Origin: BOG-908 sp964242115 | GTDB taxonomy: Bacteria > Pseudomonadota > Alphaproteobacteria > Acetobacterales > Acetobacteraceae | Length of the DNA: 64,000 nt | Reading direction: 5' to 3' | NCBI GenBank assembly: GCA_964242115.1 | Contig: CAXSZX010000012.1 | Span: 62,001-126,000 of the forward strand | Part shown: in pieces, positions 25,437 to 33,296 of the stretch | How positions within the stretch are numbered: position 1 is the stretch's first letter | Layout of the letters: every line of letters begins with the position of its first letter | The notes under the pieces: model-generated | The model's input: only the letters and a program-made list of their open reading frames with translations | The model's database searches: none | What the model was told of the DNA's origin: nothing | Translations under genes and position numbers: made by a program

Positions 25437-27707
25437 ATGCCGACGATACCTCAATTGCCGACTGCGGTGGTGACAGGCCTTCAAGACGAGATCCCCGTCA
25501 GCCAAGGCGGCGTGACTCGTGCGGTAAGTGTCGCCGAGTTGTTGAGCGGAACCCAGCAGGTGATCGAGGTGCCGAGCCCGAGCATCCTCGGCCGGGCGTC
25601 TTTGGGACCTGGCGGGCCCGAGCCGCTTTCGCTTGGAATCGGGCTCATGGTCGGGAACGCGTCGATCCAGGCCAACGGAGAGGACCATGCCGGTTTCCCT
25701 CAGGAAACGACCTACGCTGTTGGCGACGAGGTCATCATCAACTCGAGCGGAACGCCGAAGAGGTTGCCGCTGCCTGGCTTGCGTACGCTGTTCAGCGGCG
25801 GCTCCAACGTGTCGATCGACGTCAACGGCGTGATAGCTGCAGTTACCGACCCGAGCGTGTCCGGTAGCCTTACGACACTGACCCAAGGCGTCTCTGCTGC
25901 CGACGCCAGCATTGCTGCACTCGCCACGAAAATCCCCGCAGGTGGTTTTGCCGCGCTCAATGCTGCTGGTCAGGTAACGTCGGCGATCGCCGGTGACGCC
26001 AGCTCCGGGACGGTGTTGTCGTCACCTTCGGCAGTGACCCGCTCGCTCGCGAGCCGAGCGAACGACAGTGTCAACGTTCTCGACTACGGTGCGGTCCGAG
26101 GTGGACCCGATTGCACGGCAGCCTTCGTCGCCGCTTGTGCAGTGCTGCCCTCGGCGGGCGGTGAGCTGTATATCCCCGCCGGCGATTACTGGCTGCAAAA
26201 TGCGATCGTCATCAGCGGCAAGGCGCTGGCAATCCGGGGTGCCGGACGCGGCCAAACGCGCATACACTTGCAACATAACGGCGTGGGGTTTGACATCGCG
26301 CCAGGAAGCATTCTCAGCAAGATCGTTATCAGCGGGCTTTCGCTCTACGCCGAGAGCGCCTCTGGCCAGACTGCTGCTGGGCTCCGGGTAACCTACCCTT
26401 CCGCGACGTCGTTCGGTTACGTGTCTACCGTGATCCATGAGGTCGAGCTGTTCGGTTATCCCAACGCATCGAACGGGACGTCGCCCTTTCCGCAGACCTT
26501 CCTGCGAGGCTTGGTTCTCAACGGTTGCTGGAGCACGCAGGTCAGCAATATATCCTGGTTCGGTCCGCCGGCACCGGCCGGCAGCACGAACTCCGCCGTC
26601 GTAGAAGTGAACGGTTCAATCGACACAAGACTTCATTCCGTTCAAGCTTACTACGGCAACGCGGTGGTGTTGCAGACTGGATATTGCGAGGGCATCTACA
26701 TCAGCAACCCGCTGGTCGTCGGCGTCGACTTCCTGATGCTGCAGACAAACGAGACGACCTGGCCTGGTTACGTCGTCGGCAGAAACATGTTGCTGGGCCT
26801 GTGGGTATCTCACGGAGAGATCAACACCAACTTAGGCACTGTTCAGCTTGCGAACGTTGCTGACGGGTTCTTCTCCGGGCTTGACATCACGCGTGATGGC
26901 GGGCCAACCGGCGTCCAGACCTTCTTCAATCTTACGAACGTCTCGAACTTCCACGTCAGCGGATGCAATTTCGTCGGTGGGCCAACCGGCAGCGCGAGCG
27001 CGGACGTGGCATTCAGCTTCACGAGCACATACAACTCGTCCAGCAACATCATCGAGGGTTGCCACTTCGAAGACATGGCAACGGTGATCCAAATCAACGG
27101 GGCAAACGGCACGGTAGGTTTGACGACCTATGGCTTGCATCTCGGCAACGTGCCAATGGCCACAGCTATAATTGACAATTCGGCGGTGAACGCCGGAAAC
27201 TATCTCTCCTTCATGACGCCGTCTACGGCCACAACTCCGGCCGGCGTCGGTAGCTCGAAAGACCATGTGTTCTCAAATCAGAACGGCGCCACGCTGTTCC
27301 AGATAAACAACGTCCTGGGTTCGGCAAATTTCATCCGCCATCAGCCAGCGACCAGTGCAAGTCCACCTACCGTGTGTTTCGACGGCTCGGACACTACTGT
27401 GAGCGGCGTGATCCAGACCAAAGGTGGCAGCTTGTTCATCAATGCCGCCGGTGGCAGCGGTGGCAGTGGCAACATGCTGAGCCTGGCGAACACACCGGGA
27501 GCGGTGAACTGGGTAGTCATGCAAAACGCGACGTCAGGGAACCTGAGTGTGATCGGGACCAACACAGGTGGTTTGGGATTGCAACCCAAAGGTACACTTG
27601 TTCTGTCGCCAGCCGCAGGTTTGTACATGCCTGGCCTGCCTACCGCCAAGCCGGCTGCCGGCTCCGGACAGGTTTGGAACAATGCCGGCGTGATCAGTAT
27701 AGCTTAG
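25437..27707 (+). CDS. Tailspike, pectate-lyase-like beta helix
   Basis: A 756-residue protein, the largest in the element. Residues ~1-200 are an N-terminal fibre-like base; from ~208 (NDSVNVLDYGAVRGGPDCTAAFVAACAVLPSAGGELYIPAGDYWL) it matches the pectate-lyase-3/right-handed beta-helix class, with helix rungs to about 590 and a C-terminal beta-rich domain. Such spikes bind and often cut capsule or O-antigen. No certain catalytic residues can be named by eye. ATG 25437 follows GGAGAAAGG. Confidence 0.8.
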   Translation: MPTIPQLPTAVVTGLQDEIPVSQGGVTRAVSVAELLSGTQQVIEVPSPSILGRASLGPGGPEPLSLGIGLMVGNASIQANGEDHAGFPQETTYAVGDEVIINSSGTPKRLPLPGLRTLFSGGSNVSIDVNGVIAAVTDPSVSGSLTTLTQGVSAADASIAALATKIPAGGFAALNAAGQVTSAIAGDASSGTVLSSPSAVTRSLASRANDSVNVLDYGAVRGGPDCTAAFVAACAVLPSAGGELYIPAGDYWLQNAIVISGKALAIRGAGRGQTRIHLQHNGVGFDIAPGSILSKIVISGLSLYAESASGQTAAGLRVTYPSATSFGYVSTVIHEVELFGYPNASNGTSPFPQTFLRGLVLNGCWSTQVSNISWFGPPAPAGSTNSAVVEVNGSIDTRLHSVQAYYGNAVVLQTGYCEGIYISNPLVVGVDFLMLQTNETTWPGYVVGRNMLLGLWVSHGEINTNLGTVQLANVADGFFSGLDITRDGGPTGVQTFFNLTNVSNFHVSGCNFVGGPTGSASADVAFSFTSTYNSSSNIIEGCHFEDMATVIQINGANGTVGLTTYGLHLGNVPMATAIIDNSAVNAGNYLSFMTPSTATTPAGVGSSKDHVFSNQNGATLFQINNVLGSANFIRHQPATSASPPTVCFDGSDTTVSGVIQTKGGSLFINAAGGSGGSGNMLSLANTPGAVNWVVMQNATSGNLSVIGTNTGGLGLQPKGTLVLSPAAGLYMPGLPTAKPAAGSGQVWNNAGVISIA

Positions 27708-27716
27708 GAGTTACCA

Positions 27717-28142
27717 ATGTCGCAGAGCGACATGCATTTGCTGTTTCAACAAATGGGCGAGGTTCTTACCGGTGTGCGCGTGTTGCACGACATGAACGAC
27801 CTCCGGCAGGCGCAGGCCGAACAGCTGCATGAACTCGTTCGGGCCGACCTCGCGACCTTACGGCAAGACCAGCGCGACCTTGAGGAGAAGTTCGAGTGTA
27901 TCGTAAGCATCGTGCAGTACGAGCTAGAGGCAATCCGCTCCGGGACGAACGAACATGCGCGCGCGCTCAGCGACATGGTCGGCGTCGTTGAAGACTTGCG
28001 CAAGCCGGTTGCTGATATACTGGGCTTAAAATCGCGTGTCGCGGGTTTGGTGTTCGGCGCCGGGCTGGTTGGCAGTGCGGCGTTATGGTTGGCTGAACCG
28101 ATCTACGGCTGGATCGTCAACGCTAGTTTCAACAGGCGGTAA
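27717..28142 (+). CDS. Coiled-coil membrane protein of lysis cassette
   Basis: A 141-residue protein: a long heptad-rich helix (about 15-105: DLRQAQAEQLHELVRADLATLRQDQRDLEEKFE begins it) and one C-terminal transmembrane segment (VAGLVFGAGLVGSAALWLAEPIYGWIV). It is located between tailspike and holin, where phages often encode holin-associated or antiholin proteins. Specific role not determinable. Confidence 0.55.
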   Translation: MSQSDMHLLFQQMGEVLTGVRVLHDMNDLRQAQAEQLHELVRADLATLRQDQRDLEEKFECIVSIVQYELEAIRSGTNEHARALSDMVGVVEDLRKPVADILGLKSRVAGLVFGAGLVGSAALWLAEPIYGWIVNASFNRR

Positions 28143-28184
28143 TGTCGTCTCACAGCTGGCGATGATGTTTCTCAGCAATGGTAA

Positions 28185-28329
28185 AAGGCAAGCGGTTCTT
28201 TTTTTTGAAAAGAAACAAACCGTCGTCTCTTTCGGTTGATGCCGGTGAAACAGGTTGTCGTAGGCGTCCGCAACGGCGATGACAAAAGCTTTTGCATCTT
28301 CTCTGTCAAAAAGAAATCCTTTCTTTCTC
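28185..28329. repeat. BHR repeat copy 5 (prophage lysis region)
   Basis: Left terminus GGCAAGCGGTTCTTTTTTTT is perfect; then AAAAGAAACAAACCG. Right arm has diverged (GACAAAAGCTTTTGCATCTTC...CAAAAAGAAATCC). Fills the 28143-28392 gap before the holin-like gene. Confidence 0.75.
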
Positions 28330-28392
28330 TACGATACCGATGATGATGTTTTCCAAACTGCAACCCGCTTATCGCCTCAGAAAGGAACACGC

Positions 28393-28632
28393 ATGGACAG
28401 ACTTCGCGATTGGGCAAGGCAGCCGACAACGGTGGCCGGCATTTCCGCAGGCATTGCAACAATCAGTGCATTGCTGCTGAACCAGCTCACCTGGGTGCAG
28501 GCGGTCCCGCTCCTCACGGGCGCTATGACCTCGATGATCCTGCCGGACAACGCGGTAGCTCAGAAGCAGGCTGAACAGATCGCAACAGAGATGGTCACCA
28601 AAATCAACACCGGCAGAGGAATCAATCGATGA
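28393..28632 (+). CDS. Holin-like small membrane protein
   Basis: A 79-residue protein with ATG 28393 after AAAGGA. Two hydrophobic segments (TTVAGISAGIATISALLLNQL and VQAVPLLTGAMTSMILP) and a charged C-terminus (AQKQAEQIATEMVTKINTGRG) fit a small class II holin. Its stop overlaps the next start (ATGA). No endolysin gene is next to it. Confidence 0.65.
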   Translation: MDRLRDWARQPTTVAGISAGIATISALLLNQLTWVQAVPLLTGAMTSMILPDNAVAQKQAEQIATEMVTKINTGRGINR

Positions 28633-28945
28633 GGTTTCAACTCATCATCGCCGTAGCATGCTTGGGTGGCACGCTGGTTGCGGCCGGTGCATGCACGCGA
28701 ACCGGCCACAGATCTCTGTGGACCTTTCGGCCGGGCTGGAAGTGGCCACCGCGGCGAAGGCTGCCTATGCCGCGCGCCCGTCAGCAGATCCGACGGTGGT
28801 TGCGCAAGCGGGCCGTCTGCTGGCCAGCGCTCAGGCTGCCGTCTCGGCCTGGCAGGCGTCCGCGAGTTCGGCCGACCAGGCAACGGCGGCAGCTGCCCTA
28901 GGGGCGCTGATGACCTACGAAGCGGCGGCAACCAAGCCGTCCTGA
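28629..28945 (+). pseudogene. Frameshifted small lipoprotein of lysis cassette
   Basis: ATG 28629 begins a lipoprotein signal (MRFQLIIAVACLGGTLVAAGAC, lipobox AAGAC). After about 24 codons the frame becomes Arg/Trp-rich nonsense, while the -1 frame carries a normal Ala-rich helical domain (QISVDLSAGLEVATAAKAAYAARPSADP...ALMTYEAAATKPS) to 28945. A single-base deletion near 28695-28705 joins them into a ~105-residue lipoprotein. In the holin-adjacent place a spanin-like role is thinkable, but no family is recognised. Confidence 0.6.
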
Positions 28946-29017
28946 CCCGTCCCAGGTTTGCCGGAGCGCGCAGTTGACGCAGCAGCAGGCTCGCGTGACT
29001 CTGGCGTCCGGCAAAGC

Positions 29018-30247
29018 ATGGGAACCAGCATGTCCAGCACGGTTGCGCAGCAGCGGCACGTCGTTGCTGCTTGCTATCTGGGGTGGACGCTGGATGCGTT
29101 CGACTTCTTCATCATGGTGTTCGTCTTCGGCGACGTCGCCCACGAGTTCGGCATCAGCGAGACGGGCGTCACCTTCGCGGTCACGCTGACCTTGGCGATG
29201 CGGGCATTGGGCGCCTTTCTCTTCGGCCGGCTTGCCGACAGATTTGGCCGCCGGCCGGCACTGATGGCCAGCGTGCTTGGCTTCTCCGTGCTAGGTTTCT
29301 GCACCGGGCTCGCACCGAACGCGGCGGTGTTCTTCGTCGTGCGCGCGCTGTTTGGCCTGGCTATGGGCGGTGAGTGGGGCGTGGGGGCATCCCTGACGAT
29401 GGAGAGCATCCCCGCCTCCTGGCGCGGACCGGTCAGCGGTCTGCTGCAGGCGGGTTATCCAAGTGGATACCTGCTCGCGTCGCTCCTCTATTTGGCGCAC
29501 GACACCCTGCACTGGCGCGGGATGTTCATGGCGGGTGCGGTGCCCGCCCTGCTGGTGTTCTACATCCGCAACAACGTGCCGGAAAGTCCGGACTGGTCGG
29601 CCCGCGCGCCCGGCCACGCGACCGAGCCACTTCTCGTCGTAGTGCGGCGTCATGCCGGGCTCACCCTTTACGCCGCAATCCTCATGGCCTGCTTCAACTT
29701 CTTCAGCCACGGCACGCAGGACATCTACCCGCGCTACCTGCAGCGGCAGCACCACATCATCGGTGCCAACCTCACCACCATCGTCGTCATCTACAATTTA
29801 GGCGCCATGGCCGGCGGCATCCTGTTCGGCTCCCTGTCACAACGCATCGGCCGACGTCGGGCAATCGGGCTGGCGGCACTCCTGTCGTTGCCGGTGCTGC
29901 CGCTGTGGGCGTTCTCGTCGACGCCGTTGTGGATCACGGTAGGCGCTTTCCTCATGCAGGTCTGCGTCCAGGGTGCGTGGGGCGTGGTCCCGGTGCACCT
30001 CAATGAGTTGTCGCCGCCCTCCATCCGCGGAACCTTCCCTGGGTTGACCTACCAACTCGGCAATTTTCTCGCCGCCCTCAACCTGCCTCTGCAAAGCGGC
30101 ATGGCCGACGCGCTCGGCCACGACTACCGTTGGCCGCTGGTCGGCGTCGCAGGTAGTGCCGCAGTGCTGATCATCGTGCTGATGCTGTTCGGACGCGAGG
30201 CGAAAGACGTCCGCATGGGACGGTTTGGCACTGCCACCGCGGTGTGA
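29018..30247 (+). CDS. MFS transporter (sugar/acid-porter type)
   Basis: About 409 residues with 12 predicted membrane segments. The loop 2-3 signature is GRLADRFGRRPAL and the repeat in the second half is GSLSQRIGRRRAI; the first helix region LGWTLDAFDFFIMVFVFGDVAHEFG contains the D-x-x-D-x-F pattern of the aromatic-acid/lactate/sialate group. Substrate unknown. ATG 29018 or 29030 are both possible starts; the frame extends to 28958 without a better one. First host gene to the right of the prophage. Confidence 0.8.
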   Translation: MGTSMSSTVAQQRHVVAACYLGWTLDAFDFFIMVFVFGDVAHEFGISETGVTFAVTLTLAMRALGAFLFGRLADRFGRRPALMASVLGFSVLGFCTGLAPNAAVFFVVRALFGLAMGGEWGVGASLTMESIPASWRGPVSGLLQAGYPSGYLLASLLYLAHDTLHWRGMFMAGAVPALLVFYIRNNVPESPDWSARAPGHATEPLLVVVRRHAGLTLYAAILMACFNFFSHGTQDIYPRYLQRQHHIIGANLTTIVVIYNLGAMAGGILFGSLSQRIGRRRAIGLAALLSLPVLPLWAFSSTPLWITVGAFLMQVCVQGAWGVVPVHLNELSPPSIRGTFPGLTYQLGNFLAALNLPLQSGMADALGHDYRWPLVGVAGSAAVLIIVLMLFGREAKDVRMGRFGTATAV

Positions 30248-30274
30248 TTCGGCCGCTTTGACGCCTACGTCTGG

Positions 30275-30414
30275 AAAAGCAAGCCGAGCAGTTCTTTTTT
30301 GAACAAAACAGCTATTAGACCTTTGTTCCCTTGGGCGCGCGTTGCAGAACCATAACGTCGGCAGGAACAAAACTTTTGCTGCTTACTTCACAGAAGCACG
30401 CCTTTCTTTCTCGC
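30275..30414. repeat. BHR repeat copy 6 (MFS-repressor gap)
   Basis: Left arm AAGCCGAGCAGTTCTTTTTTG, centre of the subtype GGGCGCGCGTTGCAGAACCAT (shared with the copy at 33.15 kb), right arm AGGAACAAAACTTTTGCTGC...AAGCACGCC. It lies between two convergent genes, at 30247 and 30451. Confidence 0.75.
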
Positions 30415-30450
30415 CAGTTTTCAAGCCTGCTGTTATAACTCCTGAGCCAG

Positions 30451-31092
30451 CTACTGGCTGGCCCAGATGATCCGGTGCATCCACGCTACGTCGCAGATGT
30501 GGAACGTGTAATCCGGATGTTCCGGATTAAGGCTGCGCAACTCGATGCGCTTGGCGGACTGGCGAACGAGTTGTTTCGCCATTGCCTCGCCCCGTGCCGT
30601 CCGGACCACCACCCTGTCACCCCTGCGGATCGGCGCAGAGGGTGAGACGACCACCATGTCGCCGTCACGGAACACGGGCTCCATCGAGTCCCCCGAGATC
30701 TCCAGCGCGTAGGCGTGCGGGTCCCCCATGTCGGGAATGCCGACCTCGTCCCAGCCGCCGCCGACCGGGTAGCCTCCATCGTCGAAATACCCCTCCCCGC
30801 CGGCCTGCGCCATGCCGATCAGCGGGATGCGCCGCGGCACCTGGGCCTGCGAGGCGATGGCACGCTCGCCTGCCACCAGGCGTGAGAACACCTCCAGGCT
30901 GGCGCCCGTTGCATCAAGCACCTTGGCGAGGCTTTCGGTGCCCGGCCAGCGCGCCCGCCCGTCCGGCATCCTGCGCTTCGAGACGTTGAACGTGGTGGGA
31001 TCAAGCCCGGCGCGACGCGCCAGCCCGGATGCCGACAAGCCGTTTTCGGCAGCCAGCGTGTCGAGCGCGCGCCAGACGTCCTCGTGCTTCAT
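30451..31092 (-). CDS. LexA/CI-type repressor with S24 peptidase domain
   Basis: A 213-residue regulator. Residues 5-70 form a helix-turn-helix (SASGLARRAGLDPTTFNVSKRR). The C-terminal S24 domain has the cleavage dipeptide context MAQAGGEGYF, the serine in ISGDSMEPVF and the general-base lysine in ARGEAMAKQL. Hence it should self-cleave on RecA activation. It is 1.5 kb outside the prophage and is not next to any phage gene, so it may be a second host or remnant-phage repressor. ATG 31092 preferred over TTG 31101. Confidence 0.85.
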   Translation of the reverse strand: MKHEDVWRALDTLAAENGLSASGLARRAGLDPTTFNVSKRRMPDGRARWPGTESLAKVLDATGASLEVFSRLVAGERAIASQAQVPRRIPLIGMAQAGGEGYFDDGGYPVGGGWDEVGIPDMGDPHAYALEISGDSMEPVFRDGDMVVVSPSAPIRRGDRVVVRTARGEAMAKQLVRQSAKRIELRSLNPEHPDYTFHICDVAWMHRIIWASQ

Positions 31093-31114
31093 CGGGCTCA
31101 ATCATGCACGAAGG

Positions 31115-31167
31115 AAAATCCCCCCACAATAGGAATATACCTCCCGAGTCTTGCCCTGGGGGATTTT
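31115..31167. promoter_or_regulatory. Long inverted repeat upstream of S24 repressor
   Basis: AAAATCCCCC (31115-31124) and GGGGGATTTT (31158-31167) are perfect 10-bp inverted arms, 33 bp apart, directly upstream of the repressor gene. The spacer is AT-rich (ATAGGAATATAC). Probable two-site autoregulatory operator or a cruciform-type binding region. Confidence 0.55.
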
Positions 31168-31221
31168 GTGGCCTAGGTTGTTCCCGTTATGTTCCCTACA
31201 GCTTCAGGTTGGGGTGCAGAA

Positions 31222-31350
31222 AGCCAAGCCTGCTCTCTTAAATAAAACCAGCAGAAACGTCTGGGCCGCGCTGTCGCAAAGTTTCCAGCATCGATCACCA
31301 AAGAAAACGAAAACTTTTGGATTTTTCAAAAAAGAACCGCTCGCCTTCTT
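31222..31350. repeat. BHR repeat copy 7
   Basis: Left arm AAGCCAAGCCTGCTCTCTTAAA is poor; centre CGCTGTCGCAAAG; right arm GAAAACTTTTGGATTTTTC, AAAAAAGAACCGCTCGCC is good. Part of the 31093-31537 gap; the remainder of that gap has the inverted repeat at 31115 and nothing gene-like. Confidence 0.7.
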
Positions 31351-31537
31351 CGTCACAGCTCTCGCAGGAGGCCCATTCGAAACACCGCTCACCCGGGCAC
31401 CTTCATCCAAGGAATTAATTCCTTGACCGGCAGCGATCCGGTTCCTAGTCTACCTCCGAATACAAATGTAGTCCTGACAGGTCGAAAGTCCGCCCGCTTC
31501 AAAACGAAGCGCGCATGTTCTTCGAAAAGGTCGATCG

Positions 31538-31771
31538 ATGGCGTTCTCATTGCGCAACTTGTCCGTGCTGGCTTACGCGAACGGCTTCACGCTGTGGCTC
31601 TACAAGACCGGTGCAGAGGACCAGGCCTGCGTCGCCACGCCCGATTTCTTTCACGACGCCGGCGACATGCTGGCCGGTGGAGACATGATGCTGGTCTCGG
31701 CACGGGACGGCGGGCGCATGCTCTGCGTGCTGGCCGATTCTGCTGGCGTGCGGACCGCGCCGATGATGTAG
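31538..31771 (+). CDS. Conserved small protein of unknown function
   Basis: A 77-residue protein (MAFSLRNLSVLAYANGFTLWLYKTG). Features: a beta-rich core and a final MMLVSARDGGRMLCVLADSAG, giving the impression of a compact single domain without membrane segments or signal. Codon use agrees with neighbouring host genes. Function not recognised; similar proteins occur as short conserved hypotheticals in alphaproteobacteria as far as I recall. Confidence 0.6.
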   Translation: MAFSLRNLSVLAYANGFTLWLYKTGAEDQACVATPDFFHDAGDMLAGGDMMLVSARDGGRMLCVLADSAGVRTAPMM

Positions 31772-31857
31772 AAGCGGCGCCGACCCGGGCGTGTTGACGT
31801 GCATGCGAGGCGATCTCCAAGCTCCGGCCTCTCTCCGACCCGGACCCACAAAAGGCC

Positions 31858-32952
31858 TTGGACATCTCGCGCGACCTGCCCCTGGACCAGATACTGCGCG
31901 GCGACTGCGTCGAGATGATGCGCATGTTGCCCAGCGCCTCGGTGCACTGCGTCTTCGCCGACCCGCCTTACAACCTGCAGCTGCGCGGTGAGCTGCGCCG
32001 GCCGGACGACAGCCTGGTCGACGGCGTGGACGACGACTGGGACCATTTCACCGACTTCGCCGCCTACGACGCGTTCACCCGCCTGTGGCTGACCGAGGCG
32101 CGCCGCGTGCTGCGCAAGGACGGCACGCTGTGGGTAATCGGCAGTTACCACAACATCTTCCGCATCGGCGCCATCCTGCAGGACCTGGGCTTCTGGATCC
32201 TCAACGACGTGATCTGGCGCAAATCCAACCCGATGCCGAACTTCCGCGGCCGCCGCTTCACCAACGCGCACGAGACGCTGATCTGGGCGGCCCGTCAGCA
32301 GGACAGCCGCTACCGTTTCAACTACGCCGCCATGAAGGCGCTAAACGACGACCTGCAGATGCGCAGCGACTGGCTGATCCCGCTCTGCACCGGCGAGGAG
32401 CGGCTGCGCAACGCGCACGGCCTGAAACTCCACCCGACCCAGAAGCCCGAGGCGCTGCTCCACCGCATCCTGCTCGCCAGCACCATGGCCGGCGACGTCA
32501 TCCTCGACCCGTTCCTGGGCACCGGCACTTCGGCCGCGGTGGCGCGACGGCTGCACCGCCATTTCGTCGGCATCGAGCGCCACCCCGCCTACGTCGAGGC
32601 CGCCTGGGGCCGCATCCTGCGGCAGAAACCCGCCCCTGCCGAAGCCATGGAAGCCACGCCCAGCCGCCGCGATGCGCCGCGGGTCTCGTTCGGCAGCCTG
32701 GTCGAGCGCGCGCTCGTGGTCCCCGGCACCATCCTCACGGACCGGCAACGACGCGTGAGCGCAGTGGTGATGGCGGACGGCACGCTCGCCTGCGGGAGCT
32801 TGCGCGGCTCCATCCACCAGGTGGGCGCCGCGGTGCAGAACGCGCCGAGCTGCAACGGCTGGACGTTCTGGCACTTCGAGGTGGAGGGCGGCCTCTCGCC
32901 GATCGACGTGCTGCGTGGGGCGCAGCCGGGCTTGCCACCTGCTCGGCAATGA
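31858..32952 (+). CDS. ccrM: CcrM-type adenine-N6 DNA methyltransferase
   Basis: A 364-residue beta-class methyltransferase. Catalytic DPPYNLQL lies at residues ~37-44 and the SAM-binding FLGTGTSAAVARRLHRHFVGIE at ~220-240. Like CcrM, it has the conserved SNPMPNFRGRRFTNAHETLIWA segment and a C-terminal extension (about 265-355, GSLVERALVVPGTILTD...CNGWTFWHFE) which in CcrM aids recognition of GANTC. TTG 31858 is the only plausible start, since an in-frame stop lies upstream with no ATG after it. The enzyme would methylate hemimethylated DNA for cell-cycle control. Confidence 0.92.
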   Translation: MDISRDLPLDQILRGDCVEMMRMLPSASVHCVFADPPYNLQLRGELRRPDDSLVDGVDDDWDHFTDFAAYDAFTRLWLTEARRVLRKDGTLWVIGSYHNIFRIGAILQDLGFWILNDVIWRKSNPMPNFRGRRFTNAHETLIWAARQQDSRYRFNYAAMKALNDDLQMRSDWLIPLCTGEERLRNAHGLKLHPTQKPEALLHRILLASTMAGDVILDPFLGTGTSAAVARRLHRHFVGIERHPAYVEAAWGRILRQKPAPAEAMEATPSRRDAPRVSFGSLVERALVVPGTILTDRQRRVSAVVMADGTLACGSLRGSIHQVGAAVQNAPSCNGWTFWHFEVEGGLSPIDVLRGAQPGLPPARQ

Positions 32953-32954
32953 CA

Positions 32955-33238
32955 GACAAGCAAGCAGTTCTTTTTTGAGTGTCCGTTTGAAAAGTCGCCT
33001 GGCGGCCATCTGACGCGGCCTTCCTGTGCTCCGGTGCTCATGACCTAAAAGGTCACTCCGCTCCGCTGCGCGGAAAACCACGCCAGCTGACTCACCAGGC
33101 CGACGTTTCAAACGGACACGAAAAGAGAACCAGAAAACTTTTGTTCCTTTAGGCGCGCGTTGCAGAACCATCGCGACAGCAGGACCAAAAGTCATTTGCT
33201 TCTTTTCTTTAGAAAAGAAGGCTTTGCTTCCTGCTTGA
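32955..33238. repeat. BHR repeat copy 8, split by a nested insertion
   Basis: Left end AGCAAGCAGTTCTTTTTTG stops abruptly at 32978; the right portion resumes at 33120 with AAAAGAGAACCAGAAAACTTTTG, the GGCGCGCGTTGCAGAACCAT centre subtype, CGCGACAGC, and a right arm ending AAGGCTTTGCTTCC. Removing 32979-33119 restores a normal ~143-bp copy. Confidence 0.85.
32979..33119. mobile_element. 141-bp MITE-like insertion inside BHR copy 8
   Basis: Perfect 14-bp terminal inverted repeats GTGTCCGTTTGAAA (32979-32992) and TTTCAAACGGACAC (33106-33119), extended imperfectly to about 25 bp (AGTCGCCTGG versus the complement of CCAGGCCGACG). The centre has a TGACCTAAAAGGTCA palindrome (33040-33054). It has no coding capacity and interrupts the left hairpin of a BHR copy. 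No clear target-site duplication beyond 2 bp. Confidence 0.75.
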
Positions 33239-33296
33239 AGGTCGAGCTTCGCATGTCCCAGCAAACCAAGACGCCGATCGCCACGGTGCAAGCACC

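Larger units (their letters stand above)
5977..28945. mobile_element. Contractile-tail prophage, apparently integrase-less
   Basis: A contiguous virion gene set in P2-like order: repressor, terminase, portal, scaffold, capsid, head-tail joining, sheath, tube, chaperone, tape measure, LysM protein X, gpD-like, spike gpV, gp25, gpJ, gpI, fibres, holin. No integrase, recombinase, replication, head protease or endolysin gene was found, and I could not identify flanking direct repeats. GC is visibly lower between about 13 and 25 kb than in the host genes. At least two structural or lysis genes are frameshifted, and BHR repeats of the host type have inserted within it. These points suggest a long-resident, defective or domesticated element. 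Boundaries are set by gmk on the left and the MFS gene on the right. Confidence 0.85.
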
